A DNA stretch of 64,000 bases from Ammoniphilus sp. CFH 90114 (lineage in GTDB: Bacteria > Bacillota > Bacilli > Aneurinibacillales > RAOX-1), in contig NZ_SDLI01000012.1 of NCBI RefSeq assembly GCF_004123195.1, positions 21,586 to 85,585 of the forward strand, given 5' to 3'. Below are positions 26,481 to 35,192 of this stretch, one piece after another; the stretch's first letter is position 1, and each line of letters begins with the position of its first letter. The notes below the pieces were generated by a model, which was given only the letters and a program-made list of their open reading frames with translations, was not told the origin of the DNA and did no database searches. The translations under genes were made by a program, and so were the position numbers.

Positions 26481-26520
26481 AAGGCCGTCCCATAAGAATC
26501 ATTTCTTATGAAACGGCCTT
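26481..26520 (-). terminator. Terminator of yugP
   Basis: AAGGCCGT pairs with ACGGCCTT, with an inner CATAAGAA/TTCTTATG stem, and is followed on the minus strand by TTTTTATTTTTT. Confidence 0.9.
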
Positions 26521-26526
26521 GGCTTG

Positions 26527-27210
26527 TTAATCTTCTTCGCGACTACTAAAAATCCACAGATATTCTGCAAGCTGTATGATAGACATTAAGGCTGCGGCCA
26601 CATAGGTTAAGGCAGCGGCATTTAGCACCTTGCTAGCTCCACCCTCTTCATTATTGCGGATAAAGCCCATCTTAATCATTAAGTCCTTCGCTCTTGAGCT
26701 GGCATTGAACTCTACAGGCAAAGTCACGACTTGGAATAGAACCGCTGCACTAAACAGGATAATTCCAAGAAGGAGCAGTCCTTGCATCTTAAAGAAGAAC
26801 CCACCTAAAAGCAACAATGGGGCAATTCCTGAAGAGAAGTTGACCACAGGAAAAATTCGATGGCGTGCAACTAGCATCGGATATCGGACTTTATCCTGAA
26901 TCGCGTGGCCGACTTCATGACAAGCAACGGACATGGCTGCAATGGAACTGCTTCCATAAACGGAATCAGAGAGTCGAACGGCTTTCGCGATGGGATCATA
27001 ATGGTCGGTTAAATTGCCCGGCACATGTTGAACAGGGATATGAGATAAACCATTGGCATCTAGCATTCTTCGAGCCGCTTCTGCCCCAGACATACCGGAG
27101 GAAGTCTGCACATCCGCAAACTTCTTAAAGGTTCCCTTTACACGGAATGAGGCCCACATGCTTAGACCAAACGCCGCAATAATCAAAATCGTAAAAGGTG
27201 TAAAAAACAT
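26527..27210 (-). CDS. yugP: Zinc metallopeptidase YugP family
   Basis: A 227-residue membrane metallopeptidase of the YugP family (PF04298). The zinc motif HEVGH is in SVACHEVGHAIQDK. Membrane helices flank it (FTILIIAAFGLSMWASF, FSSGIAPLLLLGGFFF, GIILFSAAVLFQVVTL and one at the C-terminus). DRARR-type turn VEFNASSRAKDLM is typical. Physiological substrate unknown. It follows the MerR regulator gene on the same strand by 39 bases, and the two may be co-expressed. Confidence 0.9.
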   Translation of the reverse strand: MFFTPFTILIIAAFGLSMWASFRVKGTFKKFADVQTSSGMSGAEAARRMLDANGLSHIPVQHVPGNLTDHYDPIAKAVRLSDSVYGSSSIAAMSVACHEVGHAIQDKVRYPMLVARHRIFPVVNFSSGIAPLLLLGGFFFKMQGLLLLGIILFSAAVLFQVVTLPVEFNASSRAKDLMIKMGFIRNNEEGGASKVLNAAALTYVAAALMSIIQLAEYLWIFSSREED

Positions 27211-27249
27211 GTTTAAAGTAAACCTCCTTTATACTAAAAAATATAAATT

Positions 27250-27672
27250 CTATAAGGGCACCTCACCTAAGAGAATGGCAATGGTATGATAAAGGGATGT
27301 CCCTTGGATAGAGATTTGTCTGGTTAAAGTTTTCAGTTGTTTTTCGTTTAGCTTAGAAAGCATGGGTTTAAGCTTCAGTACTTCGCTCTCTAACTTTTTC
27401 ATTTGTTCTTGGATTTCGTGTATTCTCTTAGAAATATCTTGTGCAGAGATATTGCACGAATCGAGTGTATCTAATCTTTCTTTTATCTCTACAAGAGATA
27501 ATTTCTCCCTCTTAAACATCTCAATCAGTTTAAGTCGTTCTAATGTGTTCTCATTGTAATAGCGATACCCTGAATCCGAGCGTTCGGGGACGAGAAGCCC
27601 CATCTGGGTGTAGTAATCGAGGGTTCGTTTGGATACTTTCGCTATTTCGGCTATTTCGCCTATCCTATACAT
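27250..27672 (-). CDS. MerR family transcriptional regulator
   Basis: About 140 residues. An N-terminal winged helix-turn-helix of MerR type (YRIGEIAEIAKVSKRTLDYY, then GYRYYNENTLERL) is followed by a long coiled-coil dimerisation helix (about 70-120). The C-terminus has no Cys effector site, so the signal is unknown. ATG at 27672 matches the usual start of the domain; GGAGGTGG lies about 15 bases upstream, which is long, and a longer in-frame ATG exists at 27726. A target may be the adjacent yugP, by inference from position. Confidence 0.85.
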   Translation of the reverse strand: MYRIGEIAEIAKVSKRTLDYYTQMGLLVPERSDSGYRYYNENTLERLKLIEMFKREKLSLVEIKERLDTLDSCNISAQDISKRIHEIQEQMKKLESEVLKLKPMLSKLNEKQLKTLTRQISIQGTSLYHTIAILLGEVPL

Positions 27673-27810
27673 CGTCCCAAAGCTACCACCTCCTTGCCTG
27701 TCTATTTTTATTTTATCAATTCTCATTCTGTACAGTCAAACGTTATGGTGGTAATTTTTCCTTCGTACTATTACATACGATACAGGATGCTGGAGGTTTC
27801 GTAAAAAATG

Positions 27811-27863
27811 AAAAAATCTCGCCTCCCTTCTCCTTGTTGGATCTGAAAAGAGGCAAGATTTTT
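27811..27863 (-). terminator. Terminator of the YhcN/YlaJ lipoprotein gene
   Basis: AAATCTTGCCTC pairs with GAGGCGAGATTT on the minus strand around a 24-base loop, followed by TTTTCATTTTTT. Confidence 0.75.
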
Positions 27864-27868
27864 CAGGA

Positions 27869-28354
27869 TTACTTACGATCACGCAGCATTTTAAAGTCTT
27901 TTTCTAGATTCTTAATCGTTTTACCTTCCGATTCGATACTATCTCGGTGGAGGATAGCGACTCGTTCATACCATTCCGGGTCGGAGCTCGCCTGCAAGCG
28001 ATAATTCGGCATTTGTTCTTTCATCTTCTGTTCTAGCTTCATCTGAGCTTCTAATGGGTCCACATTCGGTTTTACTTTATAGCCCATTAGCGCTTCCTTT
28101 CCGAATACGACGATAACCGGTTCACTTACTTCAGGCACTTCTTCAATCATTTCTTGCATCTTGAGAGAAGCCGAATGGTTGAAGGTCCTCACCCTTTCCT
28201 CTCCAGCACCTCGCACGGTCGTTTGAGCTTGTTGCTCATTTTGAGTTTTAGCCTTTTTCTCATCTCCGCCTTTTGCTTGTTCCTTATCTTTGCCACAGCC
28301 TGCGATGGAAGCAGCCATGATCACAGACAAAAAAACATAAACGATTCTTGGCAT
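27869..28354 (-). CDS. YhcN/YlaJ family sporulation lipoprotein
   Basis: About 161 residues. The lipobox is ASIAGC; a Lys/Glu/Gln-rich linker follows, then the YhcN/YlaJ-type domain (MIEEVPEVSEPVIVVFGKEA, GYKVKPN, MKEQMPNYRLQASSDPEWYERV). In Bacillus such proteins sit in the forespore inner membrane and affect germination or outgrowth. ATG at 28354 has the better spacing from AGGAGG; 28360 is too close. It is divergent from cwlJ. Confidence 0.8.
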   Translation of the reverse strand: MPRIVYVFLSVIMAASIAGCGKDKEQAKGGDEKKAKTQNEQQAQTTVRGAGEERVRTFNHSASLKMQEMIEEVPEVSEPVIVVFGKEALMGYKVKPNVDPLEAQMKLEQKMKEQMPNYRLQASSDPEWYERVAILHRDSIESEGKTIKNLEKDFKMLRDRK

Positions 28355-28508
28355 GTCCATATACCTCCTATCATGAATTGAAAATATCTGTATTCTCTAT
28401 TGTTTCGTAGGTTCAGGCTTCCTATGTAAATAAAAATTTTATAGGCGAGTCACCAATTTTCGAGTTCTCAATATCATGTAATTGTGATGAAAAAAGTGAG
28501 GTGACGCT

Positions 28509-28940
28509 ATGGCGGTGATTAAAGCCCGAGAAGAGGACGTAAAGTTATTAGCTAGGTTGATGAGGGCCGAGGCCGAAGGAGAAGGCGAACAAGGGATGCT
28601 CATGGTGGGCAACGTCAGTGTGAACCGGGTTCGCAGTGCCTGTCTTGACTTTAAAGATATTCGGACCATCCCGCAGATGGTCTATCAGAAGCCAGGTGGC
28701 TATGAAGCAGTGGATAAACCTTACTTCTACCAAAAAGCCCGCGACAGTGAACTACGACTCGCCCGCCGACTTATTAAGGGAGAAAGATTGCATCCCGCTG
28801 AATTTAGCTTATGGTTCTTCAAACCGACAGGGGCATGTCCGCCACAATGGTGGAACCAATGGAATGTTGGTCGATACAAATCGCATTGTTTCTATAAGCC
28901 AACCGGCCAAGATTGTCCAGACGTTTATAATGCATATTAA
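28509..28940 (+). CDS. cwlJ: Spore cortex-lytic enzyme CwlJ
   Basis: A 143-residue SleB/CwlJ-type hydrolase that degrades spore cortex peptidoglycan during germination. It keeps the conserved LARLMRAEAEGEG with the likely catalytic Glu, GMLMVGNVSVNRV, DIRTIPQMVYQKPGG and FSLWFFKPTGACP...NVGRYKSHCFY. It lacks a signal peptide, as in B. subtilis CwlJ, which is assembled in the coat from the mother cell. It is followed after 14 bases by gerQ, the usual cwlJ-gerQ pair. Confidence 0.96.
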   Translation: MAVIKAREEDVKLLARLMRAEAEGEGEQGMLMVGNVSVNRVRSACLDFKDIRTIPQMVYQKPGGYEAVDKPYFYQKARDSELRLARRLIKGERLHPAEFSLWFFKPTGACPPQWWNQWNVGRYKSHCFYKPTGQDCPDVYNAY

Positions 28941-28954
28941 GGAGTGACTGATAC

Positions 28955-29521
28955 ATGCAGGAGTTTAATAGCGAAGAGTACACAAATAGCCGTCAAACGG
29001 CAGTAAGTCCACATGGAATGTATGGATACGGAACAGGAATGCCTAAGCCTACACCTATGCCTATGCCGTTTCCTCAGCAACCTATGCTTCCTACCCAACA
29101 AGCGTTTGGCTTTCCTGGTCAACCTTTCGCACCCACACCGGTTTTTCCACCACAAGCTGCCGGTGCTATGATTCCAGGAACCATGGCTGCTCCTACGGCG
29201 CCTACAATCCCTGGTATGCTTCCATTAGAGCAATCCTATATCGAGAACATTCTTAGACTTAACCGTGGCAAGGTAGGAACCTTCTATTTTACCTATGAGA
29301 ATAACAACCAATGGAATGCCAAGGTATACCGCGGTGTGATTGAAGCTGCTGGACGTGACCATATTATTCTAAGTGACCCTCAGACCGGAGCAAGATATCT
29401 GCTTCTTATGGTGAATTTCGACTACGCTACCTTCGACAGTGAACTCAACTATGAATATCCTTTCGGCGGCGGTACGTATGGTGGGGTTAGTCCTGTTCCT
29501 ACAACGGCTACACCTAGATAA
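28955..29521 (+). CDS. gerQ: Spore coat protein GerQ
   Basis: A 188-residue coat protein needed for CwlJ to reach or stay in the coat, cross-linked by transglutaminase in B. subtilis. The N-terminal half is Pro/Met/Gln-rich (MPKPTPMPMPFPQQPMLPTQ); the C-terminal conserved domain begins PLEQSYIENILRLNRGKVG and contains YRGVIEAAGRDHIILSDPQT. Second gene of the cwlJ-gerQ operon. Expression is expected in the mother cell late in sporulation (sigma-E), though I cannot place that promoter by eye. Confidence 0.95.
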   Translation: MQEFNSEEYTNSRQTAVSPHGMYGYGTGMPKPTPMPMPFPQQPMLPTQQAFGFPGQPFAPTPVFPPQAAGAMIPGTMAAPTAPTIPGMLPLEQSYIENILRLNRGKVGTFYFTYENNNQWNAKVYRGVIEAAGRDHIILSDPQTGARYLLLMVNFDYATFDSELNYEYPFGGGTYGGVSPVPTTATPR

Positions 29522-29530
29522 ATAACATAA

Positions 29531-29580
29531 AAAAGGATCCTGATCTACGATTTCCTATACATAGATCAGGATCTTTTTTT
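29531..29580 (+). terminator. Terminator after gerQ
   Basis: GATCCTGATCTA pairs with TAGATCAGGATC and is followed by seven T. The A-run before the stem could let it also end the minus-strand small gene, whose stop lies at its right edge. Confidence 0.88.
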
Positions 29581-29725
29581 ATCTTTCCTCAAGGGTCTCG
29601 GTGACTTCCCACCCTTCCGCCATGAGGATTTCGAAAAGGGTTAGGGTGGCAGGGGTTAAGATAAATTCCTGTTCCTCTATCGAGCCGTCGTCTTTTTCTA
29701 ATTTCATAATATACTTCGCGTACAT
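29579..29725 (-). CDS. Hypothetical small protein, 48 aa
   Basis: A 48-residue acidic soluble protein (MYAKYIMKLEKDDGSIEEQE, TPATLTLFEILMAEGW, tail VTETLEER). GGGGAG lies seven bases before the ATG. Not recognised. It follows the lipase gene on the same strand by 33 bases. Confidence 0.6.
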   Translation of the reverse strand: MYAKYIMKLEKDDGSIEEQEFILTPATLTLFEILMAEGWEVTETLEER

Positions 29726-29758
29726 CCTTTTTCTCCCCTCTTTTTATGTCTGTCCCAC

Positions 29759-30889
29759 TTAGTGAACAAGGCCCTCCAATACCCACTCATGGGCTGTATC
29801 ATGGTATAACAAGTCAAGGTGACCCAACGGCAAGACCGTTTTTCGTTTAACTTGATCTTGGGTTCGTACGATCCCTTCACTATACAGAGCGCTTTCCACA
29901 AAAACGAGTCCATCGCTAGGACCATCCCACTCTGTACAATAGCCTTTTATCAGAGGGTGTCCGCCAGCCAGCATATGAAGTTCAATATCTCGATCTATTG
30001 GGGATTGTAGCAATTTCTCCATATAATTTCCACCTTCTTCTATGGCGGTTTCAATGCCTCGGGAGTGGATGAGCCAATTTTGTCCTCCGTGATACAAAGT
30101 TTGTGCCGTTAGCTGGATGGGATAGCGATCATCCCAGCGGTATAAGAGCTGGGACAGCCCAGGGAAGGCCCCTCCTTCTCTGTATATACTATGCGGGGTG
30201 GTATTGATGTATTGCCCGAACCAGAGCATGGAATCTACTGCTAAGGGAGCGCTTGTTTGCGTAGACTTCACCCACCAATTGGGCAGCAGGTGACGAAAGG
30301 GGTAATCCATTCCACGGTTTGGGGTTCCAAGGAGGATGACCTTTTCGATCTGCCCTTCAACAGCGGCGTCAAAGGACGCCCCCATACCCGCTAAGTAGCT
30401 CAAAGCGACAATCCCGCCCTTGCTGTGAGCGACGAGGTCTAGGCGATCGCTCTGAGAAAGTTCTTGAATGCGTTTGACGACATTAGATAATTGTATCGCT
30501 TGAAGCATATTATCCCCATGCGGGTGAGCAAACGTGACAGCAAAGACGGATCGTCCCGCGGTATGTAGGGCGTATAATAATCCTTTCTGCTTCGTGAAGC
30601 CCTCGGCCCAAGCGACATTAGCATCATGACTTGCTCCGTGAACGAGTAAGACAGGATTCTCAAGCGAAGGCTGATCCGCTGCCAAATGATGGAGTAAAAC
30701 ATCGCGAGAATGCGGTGTAGAGGTCCCGAAGTATTGGACGATCTCTGGATCCTTGCCTTCTGTTGAAGAGATAAATTTTTCTTGGATTAAGCAGCTTTGT
30801 TGACCTTGAATTCTCTCTGTCCAAGACCAGTTGCGGCAATCGTCATGTCTTGAGACAACCTTATAGGGTTTATTCGAATCGTAAGCCAT
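29759..30889 (-). CDS. Alpha/beta-hydrolase, putative lipase/esterase
   Basis: A 376-residue alpha/beta-hydrolase of the bacterial lipase (EstA/LipB-like) type. The oxyanion HG is in VLLVHGASHDA (about 84) and the nucleophile Ser in DLVAHSKGGI (about 156), the AHSxG form known in Bacillus lipases. A candidate acid and His are in the C-terminal part (HMLAGGHPLIKGY or LGHLDLLYHD). No signal peptide is apparent, so it looks intracellular. Substrate unknown. RBS AGGGATGGAGAAGG. Confidence 0.78.
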   Translation of the reverse strand: MAYDSNKPYKVVSRHDDCRNWSWTERIQGQQSCLIQEKFISSTEGKDPEIVQYFGTSTPHSRDVLLHHLAADQPSLENPVLLVHGASHDANVAWAEGFTKQKGLLYALHTAGRSVFAVTFAHPHGDNMLQAIQLSNVVKRIQELSQSDRLDLVAHSKGGIVALSYLAGMGASFDAAVEGQIEKVILLGTPNRGMDYPFRHLLPNWWVKSTQTSAPLAVDSMLWFGQYINTTPHSIYREGGAFPGLSQLLYRWDDRYPIQLTAQTLYHGGQNWLIHSRGIETAIEEGGNYMEKLLQSPIDRDIELHMLAGGHPLIKGYCTEWDGPSDGLVFVESALYSEGIVRTQDQVKRKTVLPLGHLDLLYHDTAHEWVLEGLVH

Positions 30890-31079
30890 CCTTCTCCATC
30901 CCTCTTTTTGTAATGATCACTTGTCCTCTCCAGTTATGCCCCCAACAGGAGTTGTCCATAATACTGATACAAAAAATCCATAGAGGGTGGATTTCCTTCC
31001 AGAGAAGAATCGTATATAATGTTTTAAATATATAGAACCAAGTGTTACCGAACAGGTAGACAGGATGGAGGAAGAAGAA

Positions 31080-31952
31080 ATGAGAAAGTGGAATATGAAT
31101 GAAAAGAGAGCAAGATTGCTTATATCATGCGTAGATCGCCCGGGTATCGTAGCAGCTGTTTCCCGTTTTTTATTAGAACATGGAGCTAATATTGTTCAAT
31201 CCGATCAATATACAACCGATCCTGTGCGAGGAATGTTCTTTATGAGAATTGTCTTTGATCTTGAGGATGTTGACCGTTCTCTGCAATTAATAGAAGAGCA
31301 GTTTGCCCAAGTTGCAGAACAGTTTGATATGAATTGGCATATTTCTGCTGAGAAAAAAATCAAGAGAATGGCGATCTTTGTTTCGAAGGAAGATCATTGT
31401 TTGATGGAGTTGCTATGGCGTTGGAAGGCTGGTGAACTGCCAGTGGAGATTTCGATGGTGATTAGCAACTATGAAGATTCACGGGAAGCGGTTGAAGCCT
31501 ACGGTATTCCTTACTTTTGTGTTCCCGTGACACCGAACACGAAAAAGGACGCTGAACAAAAGGCTCTCTATCTCATGAGAGATAAAGTAGACTTTATCGT
31601 TTTGGCCAGATATATGCAGATTTTATCTTCAGATTTTGTATCCGAGTATCATCACCGAATTATTAATATCCATCACTCCTTCCTGCCGGCTTTCATTGGA
31701 GCGAATCCTTATAAGAGAGCTTTTGAGCGAGGGGTAAAATTAATTGGTGCGACGGCTCACTATGTGACGAATGATTTGGATGAAGGTCCAATTATTGAAC
31801 AGGATGTTCTTCGTGTAAACCATCGCTATACGGTTGAAGAACTAAAGGTCGTAGGACGTCAAGCTGAGCGTATTGCCTTGGCCAAAGCGGTATCTTGGCA
31901 TATCCAGGACAAAGTGCTCGTGCACGAAAATAAAACCGTCGTATTCGACTAA
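31080..31952 (+). CDS. purU: Formyltetrahydrofolate deformylase
   Basis: Hydrolyses 10-formyltetrahydrofolate to formate and tetrahydrofolate, supplying formate for PurT and balancing folate pools. An N-terminal ACT domain (ISCVDRPGIVAAVSRFLLEHGA) is followed by the formyltransferase fold with the catalytic Asn-His-Asp triad in NIHHSFLPAF and DEGPIIEQD. ATG at 31080 has GGAGGAAGAA before it; ATG at 31065 lies within that site. A TATAAT is visible near 31014. Confidence 0.93.
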   Translation: MRKWNMNEKRARLLISCVDRPGIVAAVSRFLLEHGANIVQSDQYTTDPVRGMFFMRIVFDLEDVDRSLQLIEEQFAQVAEQFDMNWHISAEKKIKRMAIFVSKEDHCLMELLWRWKAGELPVEISMVISNYEDSREAVEAYGIPYFCVPVTPNTKKDAEQKALYLMRDKVDFIVLARYMQILSSDFVSEYHHRIINIHHSFLPAFIGANPYKRAFERGVKLIGATAHYVTNDLDEGPIIEQDVLRVNHRYTVEELKVVGRQAERIALAKAVSWHIQDKVLVHENKTVVFD

Positions 31953-32016
31953 TGTATAGAGACATCCCTCTCGTTTCGTGGTAATCTAGACCTAGATTAA
32001 AGGGGGAAGTAACGAA

Positions 32017-33003
32017 ATGACAATGGGAGTGTCGGGGGCATCGAGTCAACTGCCTATAAGTACCAATGGTGTGAAGAGTCAAGGATCAACAGGAGAAGCT
32101 CCTGAATCCTCTACGTTTCAGGAATTAGTGGACAAGCACTTAGATGAGATTGGACGCGCTCAAGTAGCTTTTGACCAATATAGAAAGCAAGGTCGTCACG
32201 ACTTAGCCGGCGGAGCCCATCAATGGGCACAGAAGCAGCGGGTTGCTCTTCAACATCTAGGACTTCAGCCGGAGCTTTATCAAGTAGGCGTCGATTTATC
32301 CCAACGTTTCACTAATCAATATCCTGCCGAAGTGGCCACATCCTATGACCCGGCTCAGCAGGGAAGAATCCTTCGGGCGGATCATCAGTTGTGGATGGAG
32401 AAAGTAAATCAAGCGTATGGGAATTCATCTTTTGTTCCTGTTTCTACAGCAACTCCGACTGTCGAGCCGACTCCTGCTGTAGTTCAGCTGAAATCACCTG
32501 AGGTGGTTACGGAACCGAGCAAGATATCGCCACCTCCACCTCCACCTGTTGAGCAGAAGCCCTTAGTCAAGAAGGAGGGCCCTCTGAACACGGCCCCACC
32601 TAAGGTGAAAGACTATATCGAGAGAGTCGCGAAAGAAGTCAATGTGGATCCGAACCTATTGGCGGCTATTGCCCATAATGAATCTGGATTTCGTTTAAGT
32701 GCACGAAGTTCGGCGGGGGCCATTGGGCTATTTCAACTTATGCCAAGTACAGCGAAGGAATTAGGGGTGAACCCCCATGATCCCTATCAGAATGTATTGG
32801 GTGGAGCCAAATATATCAAGGATAAAATTGCGAAATATGATGGGGATATTAGACTAGCCCTAGCTGCTTACAATGCCGGTCCGGGGAATGTTGACCGCGC
32901 CATCAAGAAGGCAGGTAATGTCAAAGATTGGGATGTTGTACAAGCTTACTTGCCAAGGGAAACGCAACGATTTGTACCGAAGGTTTTGCGTTCTTATACA
33001 TAA
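32017..33003 (+). CDS. SLT-domain lytic transglycosylase-like protein
   Basis: A 328-residue protein. Residues 1-150 form an uncharacterised region (STFQELVDKHLDEIGRAQVA, FTNQYPAEVATSYDP) without a signal peptide. A Pro-rich linker (PPPPPPVEQKPLVKK) leads to a C-terminal SLT/Slt70-type domain with the catalytic Glu in AIAHNESGF, SAGAIGLFQLMPSTAKELG, and LALAAYNAGPGNVDRAI. Such enzymes cleave glycan strands of peptidoglycan to 1,6-anhydro products. The lack of an export signal is odd. RBS AAAGGGGG. Confidence 0.85.
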   Translation: MTMGVSGASSQLPISTNGVKSQGSTGEAPESSTFQELVDKHLDEIGRAQVAFDQYRKQGRHDLAGGAHQWAQKQRVALQHLGLQPELYQVGVDLSQRFTNQYPAEVATSYDPAQQGRILRADHQLWMEKVNQAYGNSSFVPVSTATPTVEPTPAVVQLKSPEVVTEPSKISPPPPPPVEQKPLVKKEGPLNTAPPKVKDYIERVAKEVNVDPNLLAAIAHNESGFRLSARSSAGAIGLFQLMPSTAKELGVNPHDPYQNVLGGAKYIKDKIAKYDGDIRLALAAYNAGPGNVDRAIKKAGNVKDWDVVQAYLPRETQRFVPKVLRSYT

Positions 33004-33035
33004 GAAGAGGGAGCTCATGAGAGTTCCCTCTTCTT
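33002..33035 (+). terminator. Terminator between the SLT gene and nfo
   Basis: AAGAAGAGGGA pairs with TTCCCTCTTCTT, extended by CTC/GAG around ATGA. It lies between convergent genes and starts inside the SLT stop codon. Confidence 0.75.
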
Positions 33036-33038
33036 GCA

Positions 33039-34145
33039 TTAGGTATGGGCTTGCGCCAGCCAGCCAATGATTCTATGATTGATTTGCTCTTCGGGTAGAT
33101 TAGAGAACACTTGGTGCTCGTCTACGAGGTCATATAAACGCTCCATCGGTTCCCTCGCATCTTCCTTTTTCTTCTTTTTATCCTGTAAATCTGACCAGAT
33201 CGTCTGAACCGTGTTATAGGGATGAAGATCATGTCCCTTAAAGAAGTGAGTGAGCCGTTCTACATCCTCTAAGTAGGCTTGTCCTAATCGCCCCTCCACC
33301 GTGTTGTTTAACAAGGCGATCTCCGCTTCATACATAGGGCGAACCGCGTTCTTATCCTTCCCTACCCAAGGGGTCTCGAGAATAATGGGTTTTCCTTGTG
33401 CCGCTTTATGGTGGACGATGTTTCGAATCGCCTGATAGCCAATTAAGCCAGAACCAAGGGGAGCATGGCGGTCTTTGGCTGCACCTCGGAAGTTTTTACT
33501 GTCATTAATATGGAATACGGCAAGACGATCTAGGCCAATCAACCGATCGAAATCATCCATGACCTGATCAAAGTCTCCCACAATATCATATCCAGCGTCA
33601 TGGGTATGGCAGGTATCAAAACACACCGCTAATTTATCGTTATGTTTTACCTTTTCGATAATGGAAGCCAGCTCTTCAAAGTTTCTCCCGATCTCGGTTC
33701 CCTTCCCTGCCATCGTCTCCAGGGCGATATGTACGTCTTGATGAGGCTCTAAAACCTCATTTAATCCTTCGGCAATCCGGGCAATCCCATACTCAGGGTC
33801 TTTATCTGTATAGGCTCCAGGATGTAAGACAATATATTTCACACCCATGTAAGCGGTCCGTTTAATCTCTTCGCGTAGAAAATTAACCGCTAGCTCAAAG
33901 GTGTCTTCCTTATAGGAGGCAAGATTAATGATATAAGGGGCATGAACGACAATGTCTTCGATACCATGCCGAGCCATGAGAGCTCTTCCTTCTTCAATGT
34001 ATAAATCTTCCATGGGCTTTCGTCTTGTATTCTGTGGCGCGCCTGTATAAACCATAAACGAGGTAGCACCATAGCTGAGGGCCTCCTCCGTGGCATTCAG
34101 TAAACCGGTCTTGGAAAAGGATACGTGTGATCCGATTTTTAGCAT
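33039..34145 (-). CDS. nfo: Endonuclease IV with C-terminal extension
   Basis: AP endonuclease of base-excision repair. The TIM-barrel signatures are present: [67 protein letters not shown] and ILETPW, with the zinc His/Glu/Asp set intact. The family is usually just under 300 residues; this one is 368. About 75 extra residues after the barrel include a KKKKKE basic patch and a C-terminal [30 protein letters not shown]. Confidence 0.92.
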   Translation of the reverse strand: MLKIGSHVSFSKTGLLNATEEALSYGATSFMVYTGAPQNTRRKPMEDLYIEEGRALMARHGIEDIVVHAPYIINLASYKEDTFELAVNFLREEIKRTAYMGVKYIVLHPGAYTDKDPEYGIARIAEGLNEVLEPHQDVHIALETMAGKGTEIGRNFEELASIIEKVKHNDKLAVCFDTCHTHDAGYDIVGDFDQVMDDFDRLIGLDRLAVFHINDSKNFRGAAKDRHAPLGSGLIGYQAIRNIVHHKAAQGKPIILETPWVGKDKNAVRPMYEAEIALLNNTVEGRLGQAYLEDVERLTHFFKGHDLHPYNTVQTIWSDLQDKKKKKEDAREPMERLYDLVDEHQVFSNLPEEQINHRIIGWLAQAHT

Positions 34146-34209
34146 ATCTTTCCTCTCTCCTTCTACTCAGGTCAAATATCTTTTTATCATATCAGAGTGA
34201 ACATAAGAA

Positions 34210-34240
34210 AACCACACGACCGGCAAGGGCCATGTGGCTT
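34210..34240 (-). terminator. Terminator of DUF3892 gene
   Basis: On the minus strand AGCCACATG pairs with CGTGTGGTT, using two G-U pairs, and is followed by TTTC. The wobble pairs work only in this direction. Confidence 0.65.
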
Positions 34241-34247
34241 TGAACCT

Positions 34248-34466
34248 CTAAAACCTAGGAAGCTGGTCAAGATTATGGCCTTCTATGGGCTGGACAGCGT
34301 CAATGATCCAAGAGCCGTCTTCGTGGATCTCGGAAAGAGAGTCTAATTCCCCTTGAAGAGCCATTTTTTCTGCTTCCTCGATCGTTAATACCGTGTCTTT
34401 ATCCGTGAGAAAATGGGTAATCTTCCCCTCTTCATTCATACGTACGGCGACTAGCTTTAAACTCAT
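34248..34466 (-). CDS. DUF3892 domain-containing protein
   Basis: A 72-residue protein, LKLVAVRMNEEGKITHFLTD, then EAEKMALQGELDSL and a C-terminal GSWIIDAVQPIEGHNLDQLP. The layout matches DUF3892, a small family of unknown function common in Firmicutes. RBS CTAGGAGG. It stands 48 bases downstream of queC on the same strand with its own terminator. Confidence 0.75.
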   Translation of the reverse strand: MSLKLVAVRMNEEGKITHFLTDKDTVLTIEEAEKMALQGELDSLSEIHEDGSWIIDAVQPIEGHNLDQLPRF

Positions 34467-34514
34467 GGGTCCACCTCCTAGGCTGTCAGCTATAGTATGG
34501 CCCCAAACGTTTCA

Positions 34515-35186
34515 TTACATATAAGGAATGGGATCTTTCGCTCCAGCCTGCTCAAAGCCTTGTAAACGGAGCTTGCAGCTATCGCAAGTACCGCAGGCCG
34601 ATTCCCCTCCGCGATAACAAGAAGTAGTCAAATGATACGGGACATTCAGGTCTATGCCAAGCTGAATGGTTTGGGCTTTAGATAAGTGGCTTAAAGGAGC
34701 AAGAATCTTGAGATTTCCTTCCTTTATTCCCGCTTGAGTGGCTAGATTTATGGTCTCAGTCATGGAGCGAATAAACTCCGGGCGGCAGTCCGGGTATCCG
34801 CTGTAATCCACACTACTGACACCGATATAGATGGCTTCAGCTCCAACGACTTCAGCGTAAGCAGCTGCCAAAGACAGAAAGATCATATTTCTAGCAGGAA
34901 CATAGGTCACAGGGACTTCTTTACTTCCTGTATAATCCGGGACTTCAATGGAGGAATCAGTTAAGGCACTGCCTCCGATCTGGCCGAGAAAGGCGATATC
35001 GACAATCTTATGCTGCGGTACTTCATAATGAGCAGCCACTTTTTTTGCCTGTTCGACTTCATGCTTATGCCTCTGCCCGTAATCAAAGGTTAAAGGATAA
35101 CAGGTATATCCTTCTCGCTCAGCAATGCCCATACAAGTGGTGCTGTCTAAACCACCGCTGAGAATAATCACAGCCTTCTTCGTCAT
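34515..35186 (-). CDS. queC: 7-cyano-7-deazaguanine (preQ0) synthase
   Basis: ATP-dependent conversion of 7-carboxy-7-deazaguanine to preQ0. The PP-loop LSGGLDSTT is at the N-terminus and the zinc-binding Cys set is in [18 protein letters not shown] at the C-terminus. Length (223) is typical. Third gene of queD-queE-queC, 6 bases after queE, under riboswitch control. Confidence 0.96.
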   Translation of the reverse strand: MTKKAVIILSGGLDSTTCMGIAEREGYTCYPLTFDYGQRHKHEVEQAKKVAAHYEVPQHKIVDIAFLGQIGGSALTDSSIEVPDYTGSKEVPVTYVPARNMIFLSLAAAYAEVVGAEAIYIGVSSVDYSGYPDCRPEFIRSMTETINLATQAGIKEGNLKILAPLSHLSKAQTIQLGIDLNVPYHLTTSCYRGGESACGTCDSCKLRLQGFEQAGAKDPIPYM

Positions 35187-35192
35187 GATCGA

